Part shown: piece after piece, positions 9,286 to 16,888 of the stretch
Layout of the letters: every line of letters begins with the position of its first letter
Numbering within the stretch: position 1 is the first letter of the stretch
Assembly (NCBI GenBank): GCA_027622715.1
Contig: JAQBYN010000008.1
Location: forward strand, 1-64,000
Length of the DNA stretch: 64,000 bases
Direction of reading: 5' to 3'
Source of the DNA: Pseudomonadota bacterium
GTDB lineage: Bacteria > Pseudomonadota > Alphaproteobacteria > SHVP01
Notes under the pieces: generated by a model
The model's database searches: none
The model's input: only the letters and a program-made list of their open reading frames with translations
What the model was told of the DNA's origin: nothing
Translations under genes and position numbers: made by a program

Positions 9286-9954
9286 ATGGACCCACAAACC
9301 ATCTGGATCATGATCCACGTCGTCTTGCTGGTGTACTGGCTCGGCGCGGACATCAGCGTGTTCTACTGCTCGCTGCAAATCATCAAGCCGGCAAATTCGC
9401 GCGAAACCCGTGCGGCCATCGCCAAGGTCCTGGGCTTCGTCAATGCCTTCCCCGGGATTGTCTCGATCCTCATGTTGCCGGTGGGTCTGATGTTGGCGTC
9501 GGGCAAAGGCCTGTCGCCGATCACCGGCGGCTGGCTCGCCTTGGTCTGGGGCTTGGCCGCAATTTGGCTGCTGATCAGCGTGTCGGCGGCCTCGCAGCGC
9601 GGCACGCCGCTGGGCAAGACCTACGCGACAATTGATTTGTGGATCCGCTACGTCCTGATCGCCGTGTTGACAATTGCGGCGCTGTTGTCGCTGACCGGCG
9701 GGGCGCCCTTCACCTCGAACTGGCTCGCGCTCAAGGTTCTATTGTTCGCCTTCGTGCTGGTTTGCGGTCTGGGCATTCGCTTCACGTTTGCCAAATTCGG
9801 TCCCGCCTTCGGGCGCTTCATGGCGGAGGGTTCGACGCCCGAAACCGAGGCCGGATTGCGCGGGCCAGTGATGCGGGTCAAGCCGTGGGTATTGGCGCTG
9901 TGGTCTGGGCTGGTCGTGATGGCGCTGCTCGGCATCGCCCAACCGTTGTTGTAG
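9286..9954 (+). CDS. Membrane protein, paralogue 2 of 3 (unassigned family)
   Basis: 222 residues, colinear with its neighbours: HVVLLVYWLGADISVFY in helix 1, LMLPVGLMLASG, WLALKVLLFAFVLVCGLGIRFTF, GSTPETE. It retains the first-helix histidine, the VYWxGxDxxVFY signature and the C-terminal GS(T/S)PxxE loop. It lacks the charged loop DKKKPW of paralogue 1. An integral inner-membrane protein with about six helices is expected. Ten bases separate it from paralogue 3, so those two are almost certainly cotranscribed. Function unknown. Confidence 0.75.
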   Translation: MDPQTIWIMIHVVLLVYWLGADISVFYCSLQIIKPANSRETRAAIAKVLGFVNAFPGIVSILMLPVGLMLASGKGLSPITGGWLALVWGLAAIWLLISVSAASQRGTPLGKTYATIDLWIRYVLIAVLTIAALLSLTGGAPFTSNWLALKVLLFAFVLVCGLGIRFTFAKFGPAFGRFMAEGSTPETEAGLRGPVMRVKPWVLALWSGLVVMALLGIAQPLL

Positions 9955-9963
9955 GAGGCGGCC

Positions 9964-10641
9964 ATGGATTGGCAGGACATCTTCAAGCTGCTGCACGTGC
10001 TCACCTTCGTCTATTGGGTGGGTGCCGATCTCGGCGTGTTCTATGCCGCGCGCTTGGTCGTGAACCCGAAATACAGCCCCGAGACGCGGGCCACGCTACT
10101 CAAGACGCTGGCGTGGATCGACATGATCCCGCGCTACATGTTGTTGCTGACATTTCCGGTGGGCGCGACGCTTGCTGCCAACCTCGGCATCTCGCCGATC
10201 GACGGCGTGTGGTTGTATCTTGTATGGATCGCCGCCGCGGCGTGGATTGTCATGGCTTGGCAAATCCATCACCGCGAAGGCACAGATGCGGCCAGGCGGC
10301 TCACCAAATTCGATCTGGTGCTGCGGCTGGCTTTCCTTGCCGCGTTGGTGATCCCGGCCATTACGTCGCTCGCCGGCGCCGGGCCCTACGAGACGCAGTG
10401 GCTGCCGATCAAGATTCTGCTGTTCGCGGGCGCCGTCGCTTGCGGCGTCGGCATCCGCGTCACCTTCACCCCGTTTGGCGCCGCCTTCGGCAAACTGATG
10501 ACCGAGGGGTCCTCGCCTGCGGTTGAGACACAGATGTCGCGGTCGTTGGCGCACGCGGTGCCGTTCGTCATCGGCATTTGGGTGTTCGCGGCGATTACCG
10601 CCTTCCTTGGCATGAACCACGAGATGCTGTTCGGGAGTTGA
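9964..10641 (+). CDS. Membrane protein, paralogue 3 of 3 (unassigned family)
   Basis: 225 residues, the last member of the triplet: HVLTFVYWVGADLGVFY, FPVGATLAA, TKFDLVLRLAF, WLPIKILLFAGAVACGVGIRVTF, GSSPAVE. It resembles paralogue 1 in the FxNPxY-like segment after helix 1 and paralogue 2 in its CGxGIR block. GGAGG ribosome site just before the ATG at 9964. It ends four bases before the start of the solute-binding protein gene, so the operon may deliver both a membrane and a periplasmic component. No family function can be given. Confidence 0.75.
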   Translation: MDWQDIFKLLHVLTFVYWVGADLGVFYAARLVVNPKYSPETRATLLKTLAWIDMIPRYMLLLTFPVGATLAANLGISPIDGVWLYLVWIAAAAWIVMAWQIHHREGTDAARRLTKFDLVLRLAFLAALVIPAITSLAGAGPYETQWLPIKILLFAGAVACGVGIRVTFTPFGAAFGKLMTEGSSPAVETQMSRSLAHAVPFVIGIWVFAAITAFLGMNHEMLFGS

Positions 10642-10645
10642 GACC

Positions 10646-12442
10646 GTGTTCCGTTGGCGCTGTGGTGCGCTCGCCGGTGTTTTGCTCGCCGGGGTTGTCG
10701 CTGCAGCGCAGGCCGAGCCGATGCATGGCATCGCCATGCACGGCGCACCGAAGTACCCGCCAGGATTCGCACATCTCGACTACGTCAATCCCGACGCGCC
10801 TAAGGGCGGCGACTTACGCCGTGGCATCCAAGGCACGTTCGATTCGCTGAACCCCTACATCCTCAAAGGCTCGCCGGCCGCAGGCCGCCAGCATGTTTTT
10901 GAGAGTTTGCTCAAGCGAGTCTGGGACGAACCCTTCACCATGTACGGACTCATTGCCGAAACGGTTGAAACGCCCGAGGACCGCAGCTGGGTCGAATTCA
11001 CGCTGCGCGCCGAAGCGCGCTTTCACGACGGCACGCCCATCACCGTCGACGACGTTATTTTCTCATACGAAACGCTGCGTGATCAGGGCCAGGCCAACAT
11101 GCGGCTGTTTTACCGCAAGGTCGCCGGCGTTGAGCGCATCGGCGCGCGCGGCGTGCGCTTCGTGTTCGACCCGGCGCAGGCTGACCGCGAATTGCCGCTG
11201 TTGATGGGCCTGATGCCGATTCTGTCCAAGGCCTATTACGCGAACCGGCCCTTCGATGAAACCACGCTCGAGCCGCCGTTGGGGAGCGGGCCCTACCGCG
11301 TCGCTGCGGTCGATCCGGGCCGCGTCATTAGCTACGAAAGGGCGCGCGATTATTGGGGCAAGGATCTGCCGATCAACCGCGGGCAAGACAACTTCGATAC
11401 CATCCACTACGAATATTTTCGCGACGGCAACGTGTTGTTCGAAGCGTTCAAGACCGGCGCCTTCGATTTTCGGGCGGAAGGATCGGCCAACCAATGGGCC
11501 ACCGGCTACGATTTTCCCGCCGTCGCTGACGGCCGGGTCAGACGTGAAGAGCTAACCAACGGACGCCCTGCCGGCATGCGGGCCTTGGTGTTCAACACCC
11601 GGCGCGACCTGTTCGCCGATCCGCGCGTGCGCGAGGCCTTGGGCTATGCCTTCGATTTCGAATGGATCAACGCCAACCTGCTGCACGGCGCCTTCGAGCG
11701 CACGACAAGCTTCTTCGCCAACTCGGAACTCGCAGCCACCGGCGATCCGACCTCGCAGGAGCTGGCGCTGCTAGAACCGCGGCGCGGCGTGCTTTCTGAC
11801 GCGGTCTTCGCCGCGCCCAAACCGCTGCCGCAGACTGACGGATCGGGCAATATTCGGGGCAATTTGCGGATTGCGCGGCAATTGCTGCAAGACGCGGGCT
11901 GGGTCGTGCGCGACGGCGCCATGGTGCGCGCGTCCAACGGCACGCCGTTCTCGTTTGAGATCCTGCTCGTCTTTCCCGAGAACGAACGCATCGCGCTCAC
12001 GTTTGCCCGCAACTTGGAGCGCCTCGGCATCAAAGTGGGCGTTCGTACGGTCGATACGGCCCAGTATGAATTTCGCCGCCAGACCTACGACTACGACATG
12101 ATCATTCATACGTGGCGCATCACGCTGTCGCCCGGCAACGAACAGGCCCACTACTGGGGCGCCGCGGCCGCCGGCCAGGACGGCACGCGCAACTATATTG
12201 GGATCAAGAGCGACGCCGTCGACGCGCTGGTCGAACAGGTCACTGCCTCGCGCGACCGCGCCCAGCTGGTTAGCGCGATGCGCGCGCTCGACCGCGTGCT
12301 GCTCGCCGGGCACTACGTCATCCCGCTCTATCACCAGCGTGTCGATCGTCTGGCCTATTGGAACAAGCTGGTGCGCCCCGAGGCGATCCCAACCTATGGT
12401 TTCGTACTCGAGGCCTGGTGGGCCAAGGACGCGGCAAACTAG
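10646..12442 (+). CDS. Periplasmic solute-binding protein, family 5, YejA-like
   Basis: 598 residues with GTG start at 10646. A signal peptide ends in AAAQA-EP with no lipobox cysteine, so the protein is predicted to be soluble periplasmic. GIAMHGAPKYPPGFAHLDYVNPDAPKGG is the characteristic opening of YejA-type binding proteins (peptide/microcin C transport), and the SBP_bac_5 core follows (GSFDSLNPY-like TFDSLNPY, VEFTLRAEARFHDGTPITVDDVIFSYE). Such proteins normally work with YejB, YejE and YejF; none is present here. The gene sits 4 bases after the membrane triplet and is followed by a convergent methyltransferase. Substrate is inferred to be a peptide or similar compound. Confidence 0.88.
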   Translation: MFRWRCGALAGVLLAGVVAAAQAEPMHGIAMHGAPKYPPGFAHLDYVNPDAPKGGDLRRGIQGTFDSLNPYILKGSPAAGRQHVFESLLKRVWDEPFTMYGLIAETVETPEDRSWVEFTLRAEARFHDGTPITVDDVIFSYETLRDQGQANMRLFYRKVAGVERIGARGVRFVFDPAQADRELPLLMGLMPILSKAYYANRPFDETTLEPPLGSGPYRVAAVDPGRVISYERARDYWGKDLPINRGQDNFDTIHYEYFRDGNVLFEAFKTGAFDFRAEGSANQWATGYDFPAVADGRVRREELTNGRPAGMRALVFNTRRDLFADPRVREALGYAFDFEWINANLLHGAFERTTSFFANSELAATGDPTSQELALLEPRRGVLSDAVFAAPKPLPQTDGSGNIRGNLRIARQLLQDAGWVVRDGAMVRASNGTPFSFEILLVFPENERIALTFARNLERLGIKVGVRTVDTAQYEFRRQTYDYDMIIHTWRITLSPGNEQAHYWGAAAAGQDGTRNYIGIKSDAVDALVEQVTASRDRAQLVSAMRALDRVLLAGHYVIPLYHQRVDRLAYWNKLVRPEAIPTYGFVLEAWWAKDAAN

Positions 12443-13192
12443 TTAAGCCTTGGCGACCAGTACTTTCAGGCCGGGTTTTAACGCCAGCGCGCGGCTGACA
12501 ATGCGCAACCCATGTTTGGCCAACAGCCGGGTCAATGACGGGCGGTCGAAATACAGACAATGCGCCGGCGGGTCGAACGCATCCCAGTGCTGAATATCGC
12601 GCGGCCGCCGCCAATGGCCGATATCGGGCGTCGTCAAATATAGTTTGCCGTCCGGTTTCATCAGGCGTGCAATCGCCGCGACAAACGCGTTCACGTCGGG
12701 GACGTGTTCGATCACCTCAGCGCAATAGATCACATCGAAACTTGCCGCCGCGTCGGGGGTGTCGTGCAAGAACGCTTCGACAGTGCCGTGAAACACCGGG
12801 CAAGCCGGATAATGCTGTCGGACGTAGGCGACCGACTTGGGGTCGAGTTCGATGCCGGTCGCGTCGAAGCCCGATTCGCGCGCGGCTGCCATCATAAAAC
12901 CGCCGCTCGCGCCGACGTCCATGAACCGGGCAGCGGGGCCACGTGCCAAACGCCGCAGCCGGCGGGCCCGCCCGCGCGAGCGCCGCATTTTTTTGTCGAC
13001 CTTGGCAAAATATCCCTCGGTGGCGCCGGCGTAGGCGTCGTCATATAGGGCGGTACTCTCTTCGGCCCGGGGCAACGGCGACTGAAAGGTAAAACCACAC
13101 CCCGCACACCGGACGATTTGGTGGCCGTTTTTCGCCGCAAAGGGCGCGTGGTCGCGGCCATCACAGACCGGGCAAGGCGTCGCATCGAGCAT
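12443..13192 (-). CDS. Class I SAM-dependent methyltransferase with N-terminal zinc-ribbon-like motif
   Basis: 249 residues from ATG 13192; the open frame continues upstream but that part is not protein-like. The N-terminus has two CxxC pairs (CPVC and CAGC about 20 residues apart) that could bind zinc. They are followed by a Rossmann methyltransferase core: FMDVGASGGFMMAAARESGFDATGIELD for SAM binding, then VIYCAEVIEHVPD and LKPDGKLYLTTPD. This layout is common in methyltransferases acting on sugars or small metabolites in envelope biosynthesis, but no substrate is suggested by neighbours. Its stop codon abuts the stop of the YejA-like gene. Confidence 0.85.
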   Translation of the reverse strand: MLDATPCPVCDGRDHAPFAAKNGHQIVRCAGCGFTFQSPLPRAEESTALYDDAYAGATEGYFAKVDKKMRRSRGRARRLRRLARGPAARFMDVGASGGFMMAAARESGFDATGIELDPKSVAYVRQHYPACPVFHGTVEAFLHDTPDAAASFDVIYCAEVIEHVPDVNAFVAAIARLMKPDGKLYLTTPDIGHWRRPRDIQHWDAFDPPAHCLYFDRPSLTRLLAKHGLRIVSRALALKPGLKVLVAKA

Positions 13193-13228
13193 GCGCGACC
13201 CTCTGCGATTCGGGCCGCCGGCGTCAAG

Positions 13229-13242
13229 CGCTGCGCGCAGCG
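13229..13242. promoter_or_regulatory. Perfect 14-bp palindrome in divergent intergenic region
   Basis: CGCTGCG directly followed by CGCAGCG lies between the divergent methyltransferase and small secreted protein genes. It could be an operator or an RNA hairpin. There is no further support, and such GC palindromes also occur by chance. Confidence 0.25.
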
Positions 13243-13324
13243 TTTGTGGGAGGACATCCCCCGGTTTGCCCGCGCGACCGCGCCCCGCTAAAGTCGACAT
13301 CGCCAACAATCCCAGGAGGGAATG

Positions 13325-13495
13325 ATGCGCACAATTGGTTGGATGACCGTCGTTGCAGGTGTCTTGGCCTTTACCGGCCCAGCATTTGCGCAAAGTTGCG
13401 GCGGCTTTTTTCACACGGCGGGTACACAAGTGTTGACGACTGCTCAGTCGGCACCTGTTCAGTCCACGCCGGTCGAACAAGAAAAAAAGGGCTAA
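13325..13495 (+). CDS. Small secreted protein, 56 residues, unknown function
   Basis: The sequence AGGAGGG precedes two consecutive ATG codons (13322 and 13325); the second gives the better five-base spacing. The product starts MRTIGWMTVVAGVLAFTG and has a clear signal peptide ending AFA-QS. The mature part of about 34 residues has one cysteine (QSCGG), a Thr/Ser/Gln/Pro-rich centre and a charged end EQEKKG. A perfect intrinsic terminator begins 17 bases after the stop. The single cysteine might allow dimerisation or metal binding. Strong ribosome site, signal peptide and private terminator together make a real gene likely; family not recognised. Confidence 0.75.
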   Translation: MRTIGWMTVVAGVLAFTGPAFAQSCGGFFHTAGTQVLTTAQSAPVQSTPVEQEKKG

Positions 13496-13511
13496 TCTCG
13501 CCTTCTCTGGT

Positions 13512-13546
13512 GAAACGGGCTGCGCCATTGCAGCCCGTTTCATTTT
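13512..13546 (+). terminator. Intrinsic terminator after small secreted protein gene
   Basis: Perfect 12-bp stem GAAACGGGCTGC / GCAGCCCGTTTC with a six-base loop, followed by ATTTT. It should end transcription of the 56-codon gene before olsB. Confidence 0.85.
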
Positions 13547-13625
13547 GATCGTCACAATCCTGGGAATAGAATGCGCGTAGGGGACACCACGCCCAAGATG
13601 GGGCGCTGTTTGGTTGAGGCAATCC

Positions 13626-14405
13626 GTGCTGTCTGCTGACGGCCGATACGAAATTCGCGTTACGCGCGATCCCGCCGATATCGAGGCGGCGCAGCGGTTG
13701 CGCTACCACGTCTTCTACGACGAAATGTCCGCCGACCCGTCGCCCGAGATGCGCGAGAGCGGACGCGATTTCGACCGGTTCGATACGATTTGCGACCATC
13801 TGTTGGTGATCGACCGGGAGCGTCCCGTTGGACAACAGATCGTCGGCACCTACCGCATGCTGCTCCGCGCTGACGCCGAGGCCCATGGCGGCTACTACTC
13901 TTCAAGCGAGTACGACATAGCCGATTTCGTCGCGGGGTTCGGCGGGCGCAACGCAGCGGAAATCGGCCGCTCATGCGTCCATGCCGATTATCGCAATCAG
14001 CGCATTGTCGAACTGTTGTGGCGCGGCCTCGCGCATTACTACCGCGACAACAATGTCGAACGCATCTTTGGCTGCGCGAGCTTTCCCGGCACTGATCCCG
14101 AAGCCCTCGCCTTGCCGCTATCCTACCTCTACCATTTTCATCTCGCGCCGCCTGACCTGCGGGTCCGCGCGTTGTCGGCATTGCACGTCCCGATGAACCG
14201 GATCGACAAGGAAGAGCTCAATCCACGCAGCGCCATTCGACAGGTGCCGGCGCTCATCCGCGCCTATCTCCGCCTTGGTGGGGTGTGCGGCGACGGTGCC
14301 GTGATCGATCACCAGTTCGGTACCACCGATGTGTTCATGGTGCTGGCGATGGAAAACTTACCCGACAAGTACCACGACTATTTCGAACGTGACACGCCTG
14401 CCTGA
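13626..14405 (+). CDS. olsB: L-ornithine N-alpha-acyltransferase (OlsB-like)
   Basis: 259 residues from GTG 13626, which has GAGG six bases upstream; a TTG at 13614 is the alternative. The GNAT-like hemolysin-A acyltransferase fold is recognisable: RYEIRVTRDPADIEAAQRLRYHVF, DHLLVID, IVGTYRML, AEIGRSCVHADYRN, WRGLAHYY and FGCASFPG. OlsB transfers a 3-hydroxyacyl group from acyl-ACP to ornithine, the first step of ornithine lipid synthesis, a phosphorus-free membrane lipid made on phosphate starvation. The OlsA partner is not adjacent; a PlsC-family protein lies at 41777-42607. The next gene starts two bases after its stop, and the PiT phosphate transporter lies downstream, a coherent phosphate context. 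Confidence 0.85.
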   Translation: MLSADGRYEIRVTRDPADIEAAQRLRYHVFYDEMSADPSPEMRESGRDFDRFDTICDHLLVIDRERPVGQQIVGTYRMLLRADAEAHGGYYSSSEYDIADFVAGFGGRNAAEIGRSCVHADYRNQRIVELLWRGLAHYYRDNNVERIFGCASFPGTDPEALALPLSYLYHFHLAPPDLRVRALSALHVPMNRIDKEELNPRSAIRQVPALIRAYLRLGGVCGDGAVIDHQFGTTDVFMVLAMENLPDKYHDYFERDTPA

Positions 14406-14406
14406 G

Positions 14407-15225
14407 ATGGCGGGACGTCTGCAAGACCGGATCGCGCTGGTGATCGGTGCCGGCTCGATCGGGCCGGGCTTGGGCAACGGCAAAGCCTCGGCAATTCTCT
14501 ATGCGCGCGAAGGCGCAAAAGTTTTCGCGGTCGACATCAACCCGGACGCCGTCGAAGAAACCCGAAAGCTCATTGCCGACGAAGGCAATATCTGCACCAC
14601 CCATGCCGGCGATGCGACGGTTGCCGACTCAGTGCGTGCGATGGTCGATGCCTGCATGGCGGCGTATGGGCGCATCGACATCCTGCACAACAATCTTGGC
14701 ATCACCGAAATTGGCGGCCCGGTCGATCTGCCCGAGGAACGCTGGGACCGGTTGATGGACGTCAACGTCAAGTCGATGTTCCTTAGTTGCAAATATGTTT
14801 TACCGGTGATGGCGGCGCAGGGCGCCGGCGTGGTGACCAACATCTCGTCGATCTCGGCCGAGCGCTATGCCGGTTTTCCCAGCGTCGTCTACAACACGGC
14901 AAAGGGCGCGGTGAAACAGTTCACCCAAAACGTCGCGATGGAATATGCCCGCAAAGGCATTCGCGCCAACTGCGTCCAGCCTGGGCTGATTGACACCCCG
15001 CTGGTGCATACGTTCAAGGACGCCTACCCGGGCGATTGGGACGCGGTGGTCCGTCACCGACACGCGATGGTGCCGATGGGCCGCATGGGGACCGGCTGGG
15101 ATGTCGCTAAGGCGGCGGTTTTTCTGGCGTCCGACGACGCGGCCTATATCACCGGCGTCAGCCTGCCGGTGGATGGCGGCCTGTCGGGTATTTTCACCAC
15201 CCCGGCCGAGATGCCCGATTCATGA
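14407..15225 (+). CDS. Short-chain dehydrogenase/reductase
   Basis: 272 residues from ATG 14407; a longer frame overlaps olsB. The Rossmann opening is VIGAGSIGPGLGNGKASA, an expanded glycine loop rather than the usual TGxxxGxG. An acidic residue after beta-2 (FAVDIN) suggests NAD(H). The NNLG motif replaces NNAG, and the catalytic Ser-Tyr-Lys set is seen in NISSIS and VYNTAKGA. PGLIDTPL and GVSLPVDGG complete the fold. The substrate is unknown. It is only one base away from olsB and is likely cotranscribed, but a link to ornithine lipids is inference. Confidence 0.9.
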   Translation: MAGRLQDRIALVIGAGSIGPGLGNGKASAILYAREGAKVFAVDINPDAVEETRKLIADEGNICTTHAGDATVADSVRAMVDACMAAYGRIDILHNNLGITEIGGPVDLPEERWDRLMDVNVKSMFLSCKYVLPVMAAQGAGVVTNISSISAERYAGFPSVVYNTAKGAVKQFTQNVAMEYARKGIRANCVQPGLIDTPLVHTFKDAYPGDWDAVVRHRHAMVPMGRMGTGWDVAKAAVFLASDDAAYITGVSLPVDGGLSGIFTTPAEMPDS

Positions 15226-15228
15226 CAG
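15222..15228 (-). promoter_or_regulatory. Inverted PHO half-site
   Basis: ATGACAG is the exact reverse complement of the PHO half-site CTGTCAT and lies 11 bases before the direct PHO box. It overlaps the stop codon of the SDR gene. It may be an extra PhoB contact; it may also be chance. Confidence 0.3.
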
Positions 15229-15239
15229 AGATATTTCGA

Positions 15240-15257
15240 CTGTCATAAAACTGTCAC
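15240..15257 (+). promoter_or_regulatory. PHO box (PhoB binding site) upstream of PiT transporter
   Basis: CTGTCAT, AAAA, CTGTCAC: two seven-base direct repeats 11 bases apart, 17 of 18 positions as in the consensus CTGTCATN4CTGTCAT. A CATAAT hexamer follows eight bases later as a possible -10. In Sinorhizobium the orfA-pit operon is repressed by PhoB, so the sign of control here is open. Confidence 0.75.
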
Positions 15258-15261
15258 TCAA

Positions 15262-15276
15262 CGGACATAATGTCCG
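15262..15276. promoter_or_regulatory. Perfect inverted repeat over putative -10 of PiT gene
   Basis: CGGACAT-A-ATGTCCG, two 7-base arms around one base, overlapping the CATAAT hexamer. Its position would allow a repressor to block the promoter activated or controlled by the PHO box. The binding protein is unknown. Confidence 0.4.
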
Positions 15277-15321
15277 CGCAGGTCCAATGGACTGTTTCTC
15301 TGTGGGATAGGGCACACGGGC

Positions 15322-16851
15322 GTGAAATCCGCACTCGACAAGGACCTCAAGAAATATTCGCGGCTCGAAAAAGCGCGTTATCGCGTCGGGCGTGAGAACT
15401 TTAACCTGGGCCTGGGCCTGCTGTTTTTGCTGGGGGTCCTGGCCTTTGCGATCATCCAGATCGGGACGTTCGAGGGGAATGTTCTGATCATCGTTGCCGC
15501 CGTTATCGGCGGTTACATGGCGCTAAACATCGGTGCCAACGACGTTGCCAACAATGTCGGTGCGGCGGTCGGGTCGGGTGCGCTGACCATGCTGGGCGCG
15601 TTGTTGATCGCCGGGATCTTCGAAGCCGCCGGTGCGATCATCGCGGGCGGTGACGTCGTCAAGACGATCTCCAAAGGGATCATCGATCCCGCAGCGATCC
15701 CGGGCGCCGAGGTGTTCGTGTGGGCAATGCTGGCCGCGCTACTCGCGGCGGCGATCTGGATCAATCTCGCAACCTTCCTGGGTGCGCCGGTATCGACGAC
15801 GCACTCAATCGTCGGCGGCGTGATGGGTGCCGGGATTGCGGCCGCCGGGCTCAGTGCTGTGAACTGGGGCACGATGGCGCAGATCGCCGCAAGCTGGGTC
15901 ATCTCGCCGGTTTTGGGCGGGCTGATCGCGGCGGCATTCCTCGCCGCGATTAAGTTCCTCATCATCTTCAAAGAAGACAAGATTGCGGCGGCCCGGCGGT
16001 GGGTACCGATTCTGGTCGCGGTCATGGCGTCGGCGTTCGCCATGTACTTGGTGAGCAAAGGCCTGAAGCGCCTGATCTCGGTCGATCTGACGTTGATCGT
16101 GGTGGTCGGCGTCATCGCCTTTGTCGTTGGCTATGTCGTGGTCCGCTATTTCGTCGGGCGCGCCGCCGGCGGAATGGAAAATCGCCGCCGGTCGGTCAGC
16201 AACCTATTCACGATCCCGCTGATCTTCGCAGCCGCCCTGTTGTCCTTCGCGCACGGCGCCAACGATGTGGCCAACGCCATTGGCCCCCTTGCCGCCATCG
16301 TTAGTACCGTGACCAGTGGCGAGATCGCGACATCGGCCGCGGTGCCGCTGTGGATCATGGTGGTCGGCGCCATCGGCATCGCTGCGGGGCTGGCGCTCTA
16401 CGGTCCCAAACTCATCCGCGTTGTCGGCGAGAAAATCACCCGGCTCGACCGGGCGCGCGCCTTTTGCGTGGCCGTGTCTGCGGCTATTACGGTCCTGATC
16501 GCCTCAGGCCTCGGCCTGCCGGTATCCTCCACGCACATCGCGCTAGGCGCTATTTTCGGCGTGGGCTTCTTACGCGAAATCGTTGCCAATACCCGGCGCC
16601 AACCGGCGCCAACCGTCGTGCAAGTAGAGGGTCTGGTAGGGGCGCAAGCGGAGGGGCTAGTCGAGGCGGCGAACGCGGGCATTGTGCTGACCAATGCCGA
16701 ATTGAAGACCGTCAAGAAAGGTCGCAAGCGCAAGCTGGTACGGCGGCGCTACGTCTTCGCTATCGCCGCGGCCTGGGTTATTACGGTCCCCGCCGCTGCG
16801 GCGCTGGCGGCGCTCTTCTTCTACATGCTGCGTGGCATGCTTCTAGCCTGA
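15322..16851 (+). CDS. PiT family inorganic phosphate transporter
   Basis: 509 residues, GTG start. The duplicated PiT signature is present: GANDVANNVGAAVGSGALT in the N-terminal half and GANDVANAIGPLAAI in the second, each in a long hydrophobic region. PVSTTHSIVGG and PVSSTHIALGA form the second pair of repeats. About ten to twelve membrane helices are expected, with an extended cytoplasmic N-terminus (KDLKKYSRLEKARYR) and a basic loop near the C-terminus. It carries metal-phosphate by proton symport at low affinity. No DUF47/PhoU-like pit accessory gene precedes it. The PHO box and palindrome upstream point to phosphate control. Confidence 0.93.
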   Translation: MKSALDKDLKKYSRLEKARYRVGRENFNLGLGLLFLLGVLAFAIIQIGTFEGNVLIIVAAVIGGYMALNIGANDVANNVGAAVGSGALTMLGALLIAGIFEAAGAIIAGGDVVKTISKGIIDPAAIPGAEVFVWAMLAALLAAAIWINLATFLGAPVSTTHSIVGGVMGAGIAAAGLSAVNWGTMAQIAASWVISPVLGGLIAAAFLAAIKFLIIFKEDKIAAARRWVPILVAVMASAFAMYLVSKGLKRLISVDLTLIVVVGVIAFVVGYVVVRYFVGRAAGGMENRRRSVSNLFTIPLIFAAALLSFAHGANDVANAIGPLAAIVSTVTSGEIATSAAVPLWIMVVGAIGIAAGLALYGPKLIRVVGEKITRLDRARAFCVAVSAAITVLIASGLGLPVSSTHIALGAIFGVGFLREIVANTRRQPAPTVVQVEGLVGAQAEGLVEAANAGIVLTNAELKTVKKGRKRKLVRRRYVFAIAAAWVITVPAAAALAALFFYMLRGMLLA

Positions 16852-16888
16852 TCCGGGCCTGGGATCGGTATGGTAACCTGCATCCGAT

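Noticed and set aside
13547-13625. PHO box upstream of olsB
   Set aside because: Only a single partial half (CGTCACAAT) is present; no second repeat at 11 bases.
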